Positions 6,416-13,776 of a DNA stretch of 16,495 bases are shown piece by piece. This DNA comes from Alphaproteobacteria bacterium (lineage in GTDB: Bacteria > Pseudomonadota > Alphaproteobacteria > Sphingomonadales > Sphingomonadaceae), in the NCBI GenBank assembly GCA_020249025.1, contig JADCGM010000028.1, positions 1 through 16,495 of the forward strand, written 5' to 3'. Made by a program: the position numbers and the translations under genes. The notes beneath the pieces are model-generated. The model was not told where the DNA came from. It worked only from the letters and a program-made list of their open reading frames with translations, and ran no database searches. The first letter of the stretch is position 1, and each line of letters begins with the position of its first letter.

Positions 6416-7120
6416 CTAGAACGCCAGCCGCAACCCCGCGCCGAAGCGCCAGCCGCCCACATTCTCGCCCGCCGCGCGCGCCAGCCGCGCCGTCCCGCCC
6501 AGCCGCCGCTCGTAGATCGCGGTCAGATAGGGCGCGAAGCCGCGGCGGATCTCGTAGCGCAGATGCCCGCCGGCCTCGACACGGGAGAAGCCGCTCGCCA
6601 CGCCGCGCCGGGCCGAATCCGCCAGATCGAGCTCGATCTCAGCCAGCGGCTCGCCGATCAGCCGGTTGGTGAAGAGGATGTCGAAGCTCTGCCGCCCGCG
6701 CAGCTGTACGTCGCCGCGGGTCGACACGAAGGCGTGCACACCGGTTTCCAGCAGATAGGGCATCAGCCCCTTCACGCCCGCCGCCAGCCAGGTCGTGCCC
6801 GCCGGCTCGACATCCTGGCGCACGCCCGCCTGCGCATCGACGAAGTCCCAGACCGCGCGGCTGTAGAGCGCCTGCACCTCGGCGCGTTCGACATCGCCGT
6901 CGCCGATCTCGCCCTCGCTCGTCCACCAGAGCTTGTTGGTGTCGCCGCCGACCCAGCCTTCGGCGTCCCAGCTGACGACCGTCTCGCCACCACCGCGCGC
7001 GACGTCGGCCTCGATCCACGTCGCCGACAGCGTACGCGCACCGTGGCCGGCATGCTGCGCCGCCGCCGGCGCGGCGAGCGCCAGCAGCGCAGCTGCCGCC
7101 GCGAATGCAAGCCGGCTCAA
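6416..7120 (-). CDS. copB: Copper resistance protein B (CopB), outer-membrane beta-barrel
   Basis: CopB is an outer-membrane protein that acts with the periplasmic oxidase CopA in copper tolerance. I place the start at TTG 7120: it overlaps the copA stop (TTGA), has GGGA about ten bases upstream, and gives a clean signal peptide ending in PAAAQ. The mature protein has about 213 residues. It opens with a short HAGHG and then alternating beta strands with family phrases such as WDAEGWVGGDTNKLWWTSEGE, RAEVQALYSRAVWDFVDAQAGVRQD and NRLIGEPLAEIELDL. It ends LRLAF; a terminal Phe is usual for BAM-inserted barrels. The long Met/His-rich N-terminal region of the Pseudomonas protein is missing, so metal binding here may rest mostly on CopA. 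It ends 35 bases from the convergent hlyD. Confidence 0.88.
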   Translation of the reverse strand: MSRLAFAAAAALLALAAPAAAQHAGHGARTLSATWIEADVARGGGETVVSWDAEGWVGGDTNKLWWTSEGEIGDGDVERAEVQALYSRAVWDFVDAQAGVRQDVEPAGTTWLAAGVKGLMPYLLETGVHAFVSTRGDVQLRGRQSFDILFTNRLIGEPLAEIELDLADSARRGVASGFSRVEAGGHLRYEIRRGFAPYLTAIYERRLGGTARLARAAGENVGGWRFGAGLRLAF

Positions 7121-9063
7121 TGCCGGTGTCCCGAATGCGCCGGCGTGCCGTCCGGATTGTCGACGGTCGCCACCACCAGTCGCTGCATCATGCCCGCGTC
7201 CATATGGTACAGCAGATGGCAGTGCAGCGGCCATTCGCCGGCCTCGTCAGCGGTCAGCAGGATCGACTGGGTCTTGCCGGGCGCGACCGCGATCACCGTC
7301 TTCGACGGCAGCCGGTCCATGGGCTGGCCGTTCTCCACCTCGAAGAACATGCCGTGCAGGTGCATCGGGTGCGCCATCATCGTCTCGTTGACGAAGGTGA
7401 TCCGCACGCGCTCGCCATGGCGGACCCGCAGCGGCGGCGCCTCGCCGAACTTCTTGCCGTCGAGCGTCCAGACGTAGCGCTCCATATTGCCGGTGATGCG
7501 GACGACGATCTCGCGCGAGGGCGGGCGCGTGTCGCGCTGCGGCTCGGCCGAGGCGAGGTCGCGAACCGACAGCACCCGAGCGCCATAAGGTGCACCAGAC
7601 GCCCATCCGAACACCCGGCCCGATCCGTCGGTGTCACCTTCGCGGCCGAGCTCGGGGCCATGATCCATCTTGCTGTGGTCCATCGGCGGCATCGCGCCGA
7701 AGCCGTAATCGACGCGCGGGAAGGGCGTGCCGCCCTCGGGCTGCGCTGCCAACGCCACTGCCGTCCCGCTGCGCACGCCGCCGGTCGCCGCCGGGGCAGG
7801 AACCCGCGGCGTGCAATGCCCCATGGCGGCATGTTCGGGCGGGCACGACGGGTCGGTTGCGGGCGGCGGCGCGGGTGCGGCGGCGACCTTCGGCGTGCAA
7901 TGCCCCATGGCCGCATGCTCCGGCGGGCAGGACGGATCGATCGCTGCGGTCGCCGGCGGTGTGACCGGCGCGGCCGTCGCCGCCGCCGGCATGGCCTTGC
8001 CGTCCATGCCGTGGCCCATCTCGCTCAGCATGAGGATCGGGCGCGGGCGCGAGGCCGGCTGCTCGACCGCCATTCCGGCGCGCGGGGCGAGGCTTGCCAG
8101 CACCGATGCCTTGCGGTCGATGGTCTCGATCCACAGCGGCCAGGCGCGGTCGGCCGTCGGCTCGACGATCACGTCATAGGTCTCGGCGACCCCCATGCGC
8201 AGCTCGTCGACGACGACCGGCTGCACCCGCTTGCCGTCGGCGGCGACCACGGTCATCGCCAGCCCGGGAATGCGGATATCGACAAAGCTCATCGCCGAGC
8301 CGTTGATCAGCCGCAGCCGCAGCCGCTCACCGGGCTTCGCCTCGATCCACGGCGTCGCCGCGGTCGGCTTGCCGTTGGCGAGCAGCGCATAGCCGGTGAC
8401 ATCGGCGATGTCCGTCGCATCCATCCGCATCCGCCCCCAGGCGGCGCGGTCGGCGAGCGTCTTCGACAGCCCGAATTTGCGTGCATCCGCGATCAGGTCG
8501 CCGACGGTGCGCTTGGAGAAATTATAGCGTCCGGCATCGCGCTTGAGGTTGCGGACGATCCGCCCCGGCGCCTCGGCCGTATGCTCGGAAATGACGATCA
8601 CCGCCTCGCGGTCCGCCACGATCGGATCGGCGCCCTTGGGATCGATGATCAGGGCGCCATACTGCCCGGCCTGCTCGTCGATCTCATGGGCATGATACCA
8701 GTAGGTCCCGGTCTGCCGGATCGGGAAGCGATAGGTAAAGGTCGCGCCCGGCGCGATCGGCTCGAAGCCGTTGAACCCCGCCGAGCCGTCCTGATCGCCC
8801 GGCAGCAGCAGCCCGTGCCAGTGGATCGTCGTCGGTCGCGGCAACCGGTTCGTGACCTGCACCTCGGCGACGTCACCCTCGGTGAAGCGCAGCACCGGCC
8901 CCGGCACCGTGCCGTTCATCGCGACGACCGCATCGCGCCGCCCCGGCACCACCTCCATGCGCTCGGGAGCGACGACGATCTCGTAGCGCCGCACCTCGGC
9001 CGCCGCTGGCGACAGCGCCACCAGTGCGGCCAGCGCCGCACCCAGACGTGAAATCAACGACAT
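7117..9063 (-). CDS. copA: Copper resistance multicopper oxidase CopA
   Basis: CopA is a periplasmic multicopper oxidase that is thought to oxidise Cu(I) and bind copper. The 648-residue protein has the four ligand motifs for the T1 and trinuclear coppers: HWH 81-83, HAH 124-126, HPMHLH 565-570 and HCHLLYHMDAGM 614-625. Between domains two and three lies a long insertion (about 345-475) rich in Met, His and Cys. It includes MGHGMDGKAM, two copies of DPSCPPEHAAMGHCTP (376-391, 404-419) and MDHSKMDH. I chose ATG 9063 because MSLISRLGAALAALVALSPAAAEV is a compact signal peptide that leads straight into the first cupredoxin domain. The frame extends to 9213, but that part has no plausible function. 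The leader lacks the twin-arginine motif common in CopA. copB follows with a TTGA overlap. No copper regulator gene is in the window. Confidence 0.93.
   Translation of the reverse strand: MSLISRLGAALAALVALSPAAAEVRRYEIVVAPERMEVVPGRRDAVVAMNGTVPGPVLRFTEGDVAEVQVTNRLPRPTTIHWHGLLLPGDQDGSAGFNGFEPIAPGATFTYRFPIRQTGTYWYHAHEIDEQAGQYGALIIDPKGADPIVADREAVIVISEHTAEAPGRIVRNLKRDAGRYNFSKRTVGDLIADARKFGLSKTLADRAAWGRMRMDATDIADVTGYALLANGKPTAATPWIEAKPGERLRLRLINGSAMSFVDIRIPGLAMTVVAADGKRVQPVVVDELRMGVAETYDVIVEPTADRAWPLWIETIDRKASVLASLAPRAGMAVEQPASRPRPILMLSEMGHGMDGKAMPAAATAAPVTPPATAAIDPSCPPEHAAMGHCTPKVAAAPAPPPATDPSCPPEHAAMGHCTPRVPAPAATGGVRSGTAVALAAQPEGGTPFPRVDYGFGAMPPMDHSKMDHGPELGREGDTDGSGRVFGWASGAPYGARVLSVRDLASAEPQRDTRPPSREIVVRITGNMERYVWTLDGKKFGEAPPLRVRHGERVRITFVNETMMAHPMHLHGMFFEVENGQPMDRLPSKTVIAVAPGKTQSILLTADEAGEWPLHCHLLYHMDAGMMQRLVVATVDNPDGTPAHSGHRH
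7807..7938 (-). repeat. Duplicated metal-ligand module inside copA
   Basis: Two near-identical stretches of about 48 bases (7807-7854 and 7891-7938, period 84) each encode DPSCPPEHAAMGHCTP. The copies differ at a few positions, mostly silent, so the peptide is kept while the DNA drifts. That points to selection on the module after an in-frame duplication. Each module offers two Cys, two His and a Met as possible copper ligands. Confidence 0.85.
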
Positions 9064-9194
9064 GCCCGCCAGATAGGGCCGGAGCGATTCGGTTGCCAGT
9101 GCCAGCACCCGTCCGGTTGGCCGGGAAGCGGCATCGAAGCAATGGCGGCAGCGTCGACGAACACCCGCCGACCATGGCTGCGAGCAGCGCCGTA

Positions 9195-9212
9195 TTGACG
9201 ACTGTATATACA
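9195..9212 (+). promoter_or_regulatory. Candidate brnTA promoter/operator with palindrome
   Basis: A -35-like TTGACG (9195-9200) is followed by the perfect 10-bp palindrome TGTATATACA (9203-9212), which abuts the brnT ATG in an AT-rich island of otherwise GC-rich DNA. BrnA antitoxins bind DNA as dimers and repress their own operon, so a palindrome here is a natural operator. A good -10 at normal spacing is not evident, so the exact promoter is uncertain. The site also lies in the intergenic region of the divergent copA. Confidence 0.4.
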
Positions 9213-9213
9213 T

Positions 9214-9543
9214 ATGTCATTGCGACCTCGCCCCAGTGATGCAATCGCCGGGTTCGAATGGGATGCCGGGAATGTCGGCAAATGCGGCAAGCACGGCGTC
9301 GCCCGCGAAGAGATCGAAGCGCTCTTCAGGCATCCTCATCGGATCGCGCCCGATGTGCTGCACTCGGTTGCGGAGACCCGCTTTCTCGCCATCGGTCGAG
9401 GAAGTGGTTCGCGCCCGATCTTCGTGGTGTTCACGTTGCGGGACGGGGCAGATGGCCGCCTGATCCGACCGATCAGCGCCCGTTACATGCATCGCAAGGA
9501 GATCGCCCGTCATGAGCAAGCCGCTGCCGCATCTGACCAGTGA
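9214..9543 (+). CDS. brnT: BrnT family toxin (type II toxin-antitoxin ribonuclease)
   Basis: BrnT is a RelE-fold ribonuclease that blocks translation and is neutralised by BrnA. The 109-residue protein has the family pattern FEWDAGNVGKCGKHGVAREEIEALF near the N-terminus. E-x-R, then GRGSGSRPIFVVFTLRD and the C-terminal RPISARYMHRKEIARHE follow. The ATG at 9214 is preceded by an AT-rich palindrome rather than a ribosome site; the in-frame TTG at 9220 is an alternative start, since family members often begin only a few residues before FEWD. The first 14 residues are therefore doubtful. It overlaps brnA by 32 bases. The toxin looks intact. Confidence 0.88.
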   Translation: MSLRPRPSDAIAGFEWDAGNVGKCGKHGVAREEIEALFRHPHRIAPDVLHSVAETRFLAIGRGSGSRPIFVVFTLRDGADGRLIRPISARYMHRKEIARHEQAAAASDQ

Positions 9544-9760
9544 CGAGGCCGCAGAAGCGTTTCTCGAAACGGCAGATCTGTCCGAGTTCGACCTGGCGGC
9601 GATGCGGCCGCACAGCTTCGAGTTCGCGCCGAAATCCCGTCAGATCAACATGCGCGTTCCCGAACCGCTGCTCGATGCCGTGAAGGCGCGCGCAGCTGAG
9701 CGGGGCATGTCCTATCAGCGGTTCATTCGCCAGACCCTGGAGGAGGCGCTGCGGCGCTGA
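9512..9760 (+). CDS. brnA: BrnA family antitoxin
   Basis: BrnA neutralises BrnT and represses the operon through a ribbon-helix-helix DNA-binding domain. The 82-residue protein carries an acidic N-terminal half (LTSDEAAEAFLETADLSEFD) that would wrap the toxin. The C-terminal RHH region reads SRQINMRVPEPLLDAVKARAAERGMSYQRFIRQTLEEALRR, with the typical K/RQINMRVP strand and YQRFIR helix. The start ATG 9512 has a strong AAGGAGA at 9496-9502 inside the end of brnT, so the antitoxin is translated efficiently from the toxin message. Its stop lies only three bases from the stop of the convergent molybdoenzyme gene. Confidence 0.88.
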   Translation: MSKPLPHLTSDEAAEAFLETADLSEFDLAAMRPHSFEFAPKSRQINMRVPEPLLDAVKARAAERGMSYQRFIRQTLEEALRR

Positions 9761-9763
9761 TCC

Positions 9764-10543
9764 TCAGATCCCCGCATACCATTCGTAGCCGCGGTCTTCC
9801 CAGAAGCCGCCCTTGCCGCCCGAATAATGGGCGAAGCTCGACACCGCCTCGATGCGCATGAGGTATTTGGCGTGCTTGTAGCCGAGCTGGCGTTCGACGC
9901 GCAGGCGCAGCGGCGCGCCGTGGGGGACGCCGATCGGCGCGCCGTTGAGGCTGTGCGCGAGGATGGTCTGCGGGTGGACCGCGTCGGCGAGGTCGATGCT
10001 TTCGTAATAGCGGCCCCGCGTCTGGTCGCCGCCCTTCTGGGCCTCGCCGCCGAGATTGTCGGCGCAGTGGAAAACGATGTAGCGCGCCCCCGGCTGCAGC
10101 CCGGCCGCCGCCAGCACTGCGGCGAGCGGCACGCCCGTCCACTGGCCGATCGCGCTCCAGCCCTCGACGCAGTCGTGGCGGGTGATCTGGGTGCGCTGCG
10201 GCAGCCGCCGGATCTGCGCCAGCGACAGCTCGAGCGGGCGGCGCACCAGCCCGTCGATGCGCAGCCGCCAGTCGGCGAAGCCGCCTTCGAGCAGCCGCAG
10301 ATATTCGGGCGTGTCGGGCCGCAGCGTGCCGTTGGCCTTGAACACAGGCGAGATGTCGGCGGTCGTGAACTCGCGGGCCAGCCGGTCGCCGCCGAGCGCC
10401 CGCTGCACCCGGTAGGTCAGCCCTTCGGCCGAGCCCAGCCAGTCCGACAACGGCGCGTCGCGCCCGAGCCGGTCGCAGCCCGCGAGCAGCAGCCCGCCGC
10501 CCGCAGCGATAAGGTTGCGGCGGTTGAGGAGGATGCCGCTCAT
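9764..10543 (-). CDS. Molybdopterin-dependent oxidoreductase, YedY/sulfite-oxidase fold, Tat-exported with lipobox
   Basis: This 259-residue protein belongs to the family of periplasmic Mo-cofactor enzymes that includes MsrP/YedY, the methionine sulfoxide reductase. The N-terminus holds a twin-arginine motif (NRRNLI, Arg 8-9) and then a perfect lipobox LLAGC with Cys 23, so the mature protein is probably lipid-anchored. The Mo-ligand region is clear: RHDCVEGWSAIGQWTGVPL with Cys 125. Further family segments are FHCADN and GVPHGAPLRLRVERQLGYKHAKYL. I chose ATG 10543 because it overlaps the stop of the upstream cytochrome gene (ATGA) and begins just before the Tat signal. Partnering with a b561-type cytochrome rather than an MsrQ-type protein suggests a branch different from MsrPQ, so its substrate is not known. 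The family call is strong; the reaction is not settled. Confidence 0.85.
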   Translation of the reverse strand: MSGILLNRRNLIAAGGGLLLAGCDRLGRDAPLSDWLGSAEGLTYRVQRALGGDRLAREFTTADISPVFKANGTLRPDTPEYLRLLEGGFADWRLRIDGLVRRPLELSLAQIRRLPQRTQITRHDCVEGWSAIGQWTGVPLAAVLAAAGLQPGARYIVFHCADNLGGEAQKGGDQTRGRYYESIDLADAVHPQTILAHSLNGAPIGVPHGAPLRLRVERQLGYKHAKYLMRIEAVSSFAHYSGGKGGFWEDRGYEWYAGI

Positions 10544-11241
10544 GCCGCCGTCTCCTGCCGCACCGTGTAGCGCCCGGTCACCATCGACCGCAGCAGGTTC
10601 CATGGGCCGGCGAGCAACACCAGCGCGACATGGATGGCGATGAAGGCGGCCATGCCGCCCGCGGCCAGAAAGTGCAGCGAGCGCGCCGACTGCCGCCCGC
10701 CGAACAGGTCGACGAGCCAGGGCGCAATGGCGTTGAACCCCGGCGACATGCACAGCCCGGTCAGTACCAGCAGCGGCGCGATGACGAAGATCACCGCGAG
10801 ATAGGTCGCCTTCTGGAGCACGTTGTAGCGCTTGTCGGCCTCGCCCGTCGCCCAGCGCAGCCGGGCATGTTCGGCGATCTCGTGCGCGATGTGCGCCGGC
10901 GACAGCTCCTGTCGCGTCGGCAGCAGGTCGCGGCGGACATGGCCGCTGGCGAGATTCCAGACGAGATAGAGCAGCCCGTTCGCAACCAGCACCCAGATGA
11001 AGAACAGGTGCCAGCCGCGCGCGGTGGCGAGGTCGCGGGTCGAGGGCAGCGTCGCCCAGTCGGGGATCGGCGACAGCACCAGCCATGCCGCGGTGTGCAC
11101 CGATCCGGCCTCGCCCCAATAGAGCCGCGGGTGCGCGTTGAGGATGTTGAGACCGGACATGAGCAGCAGGATCACCGCCGCCGCATTGATCCAGTGGGTG
11201 ACGCGCGTCGTCGCCGAGTGGCGTTGGATCACCTCGGGCAT
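10540..11241 (-). CDS. Cytochrome b561-type membrane subunit
   Basis: This is a 233-residue di-haem cytochrome b of the b561/hydrogenase-cytochrome type (PF01292-like), with four or five membrane helices. Likely haem ligands are His 16 (THW), His 78 (GWHLFF), His 190 (SLHFLAAGG) and His 204 (IAIHVALVLL). It would pass electrons from the quinone pool to the periplasmic molybdoenzyme encoded immediately downstream with a four-base overlap. The start ATG 11241 has GGGAGGG about six bases upstream; a longer reading from 11283 adds only a basic, non-conserved stretch. It is divergent from the epimerase gene, with about 100 bases between them. Confidence 0.83.
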   Translation of the reverse strand: MPEVIQRHSATTRVTHWINAAAVILLLMSGLNILNAHPRLYWGEAGSVHTAAWLVLSPIPDWATLPSTRDLATARGWHLFFIWVLVANGLLYLVWNLASGHVRRDLLPTRQELSPAHIAHEIAEHARLRWATGEADKRYNVLQKATYLAVIFVIAPLLVLTGLCMSPGFNAIAPWLVDLFGGRQSARSLHFLAAGGMAAFIAIHVALVLLAGPWNLLRSMVTGRYTVRQETAA

Positions 11242-11344
11242 CGCGCCCTCCCGCCTGTTGCGCGCGCGGTCTGCCCCCCACACGCTGGACGGGCAGTCTG
11301 ACCCACCTGTTGCACGCCCGCAACCCCGGGCTTAAGCGGCGGGG

Positions 11345-12331
11345 ATGGCCAAGCGCAGCGTCACCGTCGCCGTCGAACGCTTCCCCACCGCCGGGGCGTT
11401 CGTCATCTCCCGCGGGTCGAAGACCCATGTCGACGTCATCACCGCGACCGTCAGCGAGGGCGGCGTCAGCGGACGGGGCGAGGCGACCGCAATCTACTAT
11501 CTGGGCGAGACCGCCGAAGGGCTGGCCGATCAGGTGCGCGCGGCCGCCCCCCTCGTCGAGGACGGCGCATCGCGCGCGGACCTTATCACCGCGATGCCCG
11601 CGGGCGGCGCGCGCAAGGCCCTCGATTGCGCGCTGTGGGATCTGGAGGCGAAGCTCGCCGGCAAGCCGGTATGGTCGCTGATCGGGCTGCCGCGCCCGCA
11701 GCCGATTCTCACCGCCTACACCATCAGCCTCGGCGAGCCGACGGTGATGGAGGAGGCGGCGCGCAAGGCCGGTCGCTACGAACTCCTCAAGCTGAAGCTT
11801 TCCGGCGAGGGCGACGAGGACCGGGTCGCCGCCGTCCGCCGCGGCGCGCCGCACGCCCGCCTTATCGTCGACGCCAACGAGGCCTGGGCGAAGGAGGACA
11901 TCGAGGCCAAGGCCGCCGCCCTCCAGAAGCTGCGGGTCGAGCTCATCGAGCAGCCGGTGCCCGCCGGTCAGGACCATCTTCTCGACGGCGTGCGCTCACC
12001 CGTGCCCCTGTGCGCCGACGAGACCATCCACGACCGCGAGACGCTGGGCGCCGCGATCGGCCGCTACGCCTTCATCAACATCAAGCTGGACAAGACCGGC
12101 GGCCTCACCGAGGCGCTTGCGCTGGCGCATGCGGCGCGGCTGCGCGGGATCGAGCTGATGACGGGGTGCATGCTGTCGACGTCATTGGGCGTCGCGCCCG
12201 CCTTCTACGTCGGCATGCAGAGCCGCTACGTCGATCTCGACGGGCCGCTGCTGCTCGGCGCCGATCGCGACCATCCCATCCGCTTCGACGGCTCCGACAT
12301 GCATCCGCCGTCGCGCGAGCTGTGGGGCTGA
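11345..12331 (+). CDS. dgcA: Dipeptide epimerase / N-acetyl-D-Glu racemase, enolase superfamily
   Basis: Members of this enolase-superfamily group epimerise Ala-Glu dipeptides or racemise N-acetyl-glutamate, usually in recycling of peptidoglycan peptides or D-Glu use. The 328-residue protein begins with the capping-domain phrase ERFPTAGAFVISRGSKT, close to DgcA/epimerase starts. The barrel has the expected catalytic set: K-x-K at 149-151, metal ligands Asp 176 (DANEAW), Glu 202 (EQP) and Asp 225 (ADE), and a second catalytic Lys 247 (INIKLDKTGG). All key residues are present. The ATG at 11345 has only a GGGG run before it. It precedes surA by about 110 bases on the same strand. The superfamily and epimerase group are firm; choosing DgcA over YcjG-like Ala-Glu epimerase is tentative. 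Confidence 0.83.
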   Translation: MAKRSVTVAVERFPTAGAFVISRGSKTHVDVITATVSEGGVSGRGEATAIYYLGETAEGLADQVRAAAPLVEDGASRADLITAMPAGGARKALDCALWDLEAKLAGKPVWSLIGLPRPQPILTAYTISLGEPTVMEEAARKAGRYELLKLKLSGEGDEDRVAAVRRGAPHARLIVDANEAWAKEDIEAKAAALQKLRVELIEQPVPAGQDHLLDGVRSPVPLCADETIHDRETLGAAIGRYAFINIKLDKTGGLTEALALAHAARLRGIELMTGCMLSTSLGVAPAFYVGMQSRYVDLDGPLLLGADRDHPIRFDGSDMHPPSRELWG

Positions 12332-12394
12332 CCGCTACGTCACGGCGCGTCAGCGACGGTTCAGTTCCGTTCTGCTACGGACCCTGCTAGACAC

Positions 12395-12413
12395 CCCCGC
12401 ACGGGTCGCGGGG
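12395..12413. terminator. GC hairpin in the dgcA-surA gap
   Basis: CCCCGC and GCGGGG form a 6-bp stem with a 7-base loop, about 60 bases after the epimerase stop and 30 bases before the surA start. It could end the upstream message or sit in the surA leader. There is no T-run, so the role is uncertain. Confidence 0.25.
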
Positions 12414-12442
12414 ACGGCCAAACGAGTGACCGGGAGAACGGA

Positions 12443-13768
12443 ATGAACTTGCGTCGACGCGCGCCGATGCTGGCTGCGCTCGCCGTCATGGCCACGGTGC
12501 CGGTGTTCGCACAGGATGCGGACCAGCGGGTGCCCAACGAAGCCGAGCTGACCATCATGGGCCGACCGATCGATCCGACGGTCCGCAAGGCGACCGCGAT
12601 CGTCAATGGCGAGATCATCACCGACACCGACATCGAGCAGCGGCTGAACCTCGTCGTCGCCGCCAACGGCGGCCGCATCGATCCGCAGGAGCGCGAGCGG
12701 CTCCGCCTGCAGGTTCTGCGCAACCTCATCGACGAGAAGCTCCAGATCCAGGAAGCCTCCGAGCATGAGGTGAAGGTCGAGCAGGCCGAGATCGATCAGG
12801 CCTTCGCCCGCGTCGCCGCAAACTTCCGCCAGACCCCGGCGCAGTTCACCGACTATCTCCGCCGCAACGGCGCCTCGGCCAACACTCTGAAGGGCCAGAT
12901 CAAGGGCGAACTCGCCTGGAGCCGTCTGCTCCGCCGCCGCGTCGAGCCGTTCGTCAACGTCGGCGACGACGAGGTGAACACCATCCTCGACAAGCTCGAG
13001 GCGTCGAAGGGCAAGGAGCAGGTCCGCGTCGGCGAGATCTTCCTGTCCGCTACCCCCGAGACCGAGGCGCAGGTCGCCGCCGACGCCGCCCGCATCGTGG
13101 AGCAGATCCGCCGCGGCGCGTCCTTTGTCGCCTATGCCCGCCAGTTCTCGGAAGCCTCGACCGCCGCGGTCGGCGGCGACCTCGGCTACGTCCTGCCGGA
13201 GCAGCTGTCCGCGCCCGTCCAGGCGCAGATCCTCGGCATGCAGAAGGGGCAGGTCAGCGATCCGATCCGCGTGCCGGGCGGCGTCGCCATCATCGCGCTG
13301 ACCGATCGCCGAAAAGTGCTCGCCGCCGATCCCGACGATGCGCTGCTGAGCCTCAAGCAGCTGTCGCTCGCGTTCAAGCCCGGCACCAGCGAGAAGGCCG
13401 CGGGCGATCTCGTGAAGACCTTCCAGGACAAGACGCAGGCGATGGGCGGCTGCGGCCGCGCCGAGGACGTCGGCCGCGAGATCGGCGCCGATGTCGTCGC
13501 CAACGATCAGGTCCGCATCAAGGATCTCCCCGGGCCGCTGCAGGCGATGATGCGCAACATGCAGATCGGCCAGGCGACGCCGCCGTTCGGCTCGCAGCGC
13601 GAGGGCGTCCGCGTTCTCGTCCTCTGCGGCCGCGACGATGCGCCGACGCAGGCGCAGGGCCCGTCCTTCGACCAGGTCTACGCCCAGCTCGAGGAAGAGC
13701 GCGTCAACCGTGCCGCCCGCCGCTATCTGCGCGACCTGCGCGCCGACGCCATCGTCGACTACCGGTAA
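12443..13768 (+). CDS. surA: Periplasmic chaperone / peptidyl-prolyl isomerase SurA
   Basis: SurA escorts unfolded outer-membrane proteins through the periplasm to the BAM complex. The 441-residue protein has a signal peptide ending about VPVFA|QDA. An N-terminal chaperone domain follows (about 40-180: ATAIVNGEIITDTDIEQRL, LIDEKLQIQEA), with one good parvulin domain (about 188-290: VGEIFLSAT, GASFVAYARQFSEASTAAVGGDLGYVLPEQL). A second region (about 300-400) is a degenerate parvulin domain, ending with the C-terminal segment. GGGAGA six bases before the ATG sets the start. It heads surA-pdxA-rsmA, the usual order. The gene normally found in front, lptD, is absent; an epimerase gene sits there instead. 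Confidence 0.93.
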   Translation: MNLRRRAPMLAALAVMATVPVFAQDADQRVPNEAELTIMGRPIDPTVRKATAIVNGEIITDTDIEQRLNLVVAANGGRIDPQERERLRLQVLRNLIDEKLQIQEASEHEVKVEQAEIDQAFARVAANFRQTPAQFTDYLRRNGASANTLKGQIKGELAWSRLLRRRVEPFVNVGDDEVNTILDKLEASKGKEQVRVGEIFLSATPETEAQVAADAARIVEQIRRGASFVAYARQFSEASTAAVGGDLGYVLPEQLSAPVQAQILGMQKGQVSDPIRVPGGVAIIALTDRRKVLAADPDDALLSLKQLSLAFKPGTSEKAAGDLVKTFQDKTQAMGGCGRAEDVGREIGADVVANDQVRIKDLPGPLQAMMRNMQIGQATPPFGSQREGVRVLVLCGRDDAPTQAQGPSFDQVYAQLEEERVNRAARRYLRDLRADAIVDYR

Positions 13769-13776
13769 GCCCCGCG

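Noticed and set aside
7105..9051. 648-codon plus-strand frame opposite copA
   Set aside because: It is exactly antisense to the copper oxidase, with a composition dominated by Arg, Gly, His and Asp and no recognisable domain.
9064..9213. 50-residue N-terminal extension of CopA from ATG 9213
   Set aside because: The extension is Arg/Cys-rich with no signal peptide character and would bury the good signal peptide at 9063. It also begins back-to-back with the brnT start in a CATATG.
9064..9220. Short minus-strand frame with a lipobox-like MVGGC between brnT and copA
   Set aside because: After the first 20 residues it becomes compositionally random and overlaps copA out of frame; there is no ribosome site and the lipobox is imperfect.
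12360..12375. GTTC repeats upstream of surA that suggest a second SOS box
   Set aside because: The spacing between the GTTC elements is six bases (GTTC-AGTTCC-GTTC), not the seven of the alphaproteobacterial LexA box.
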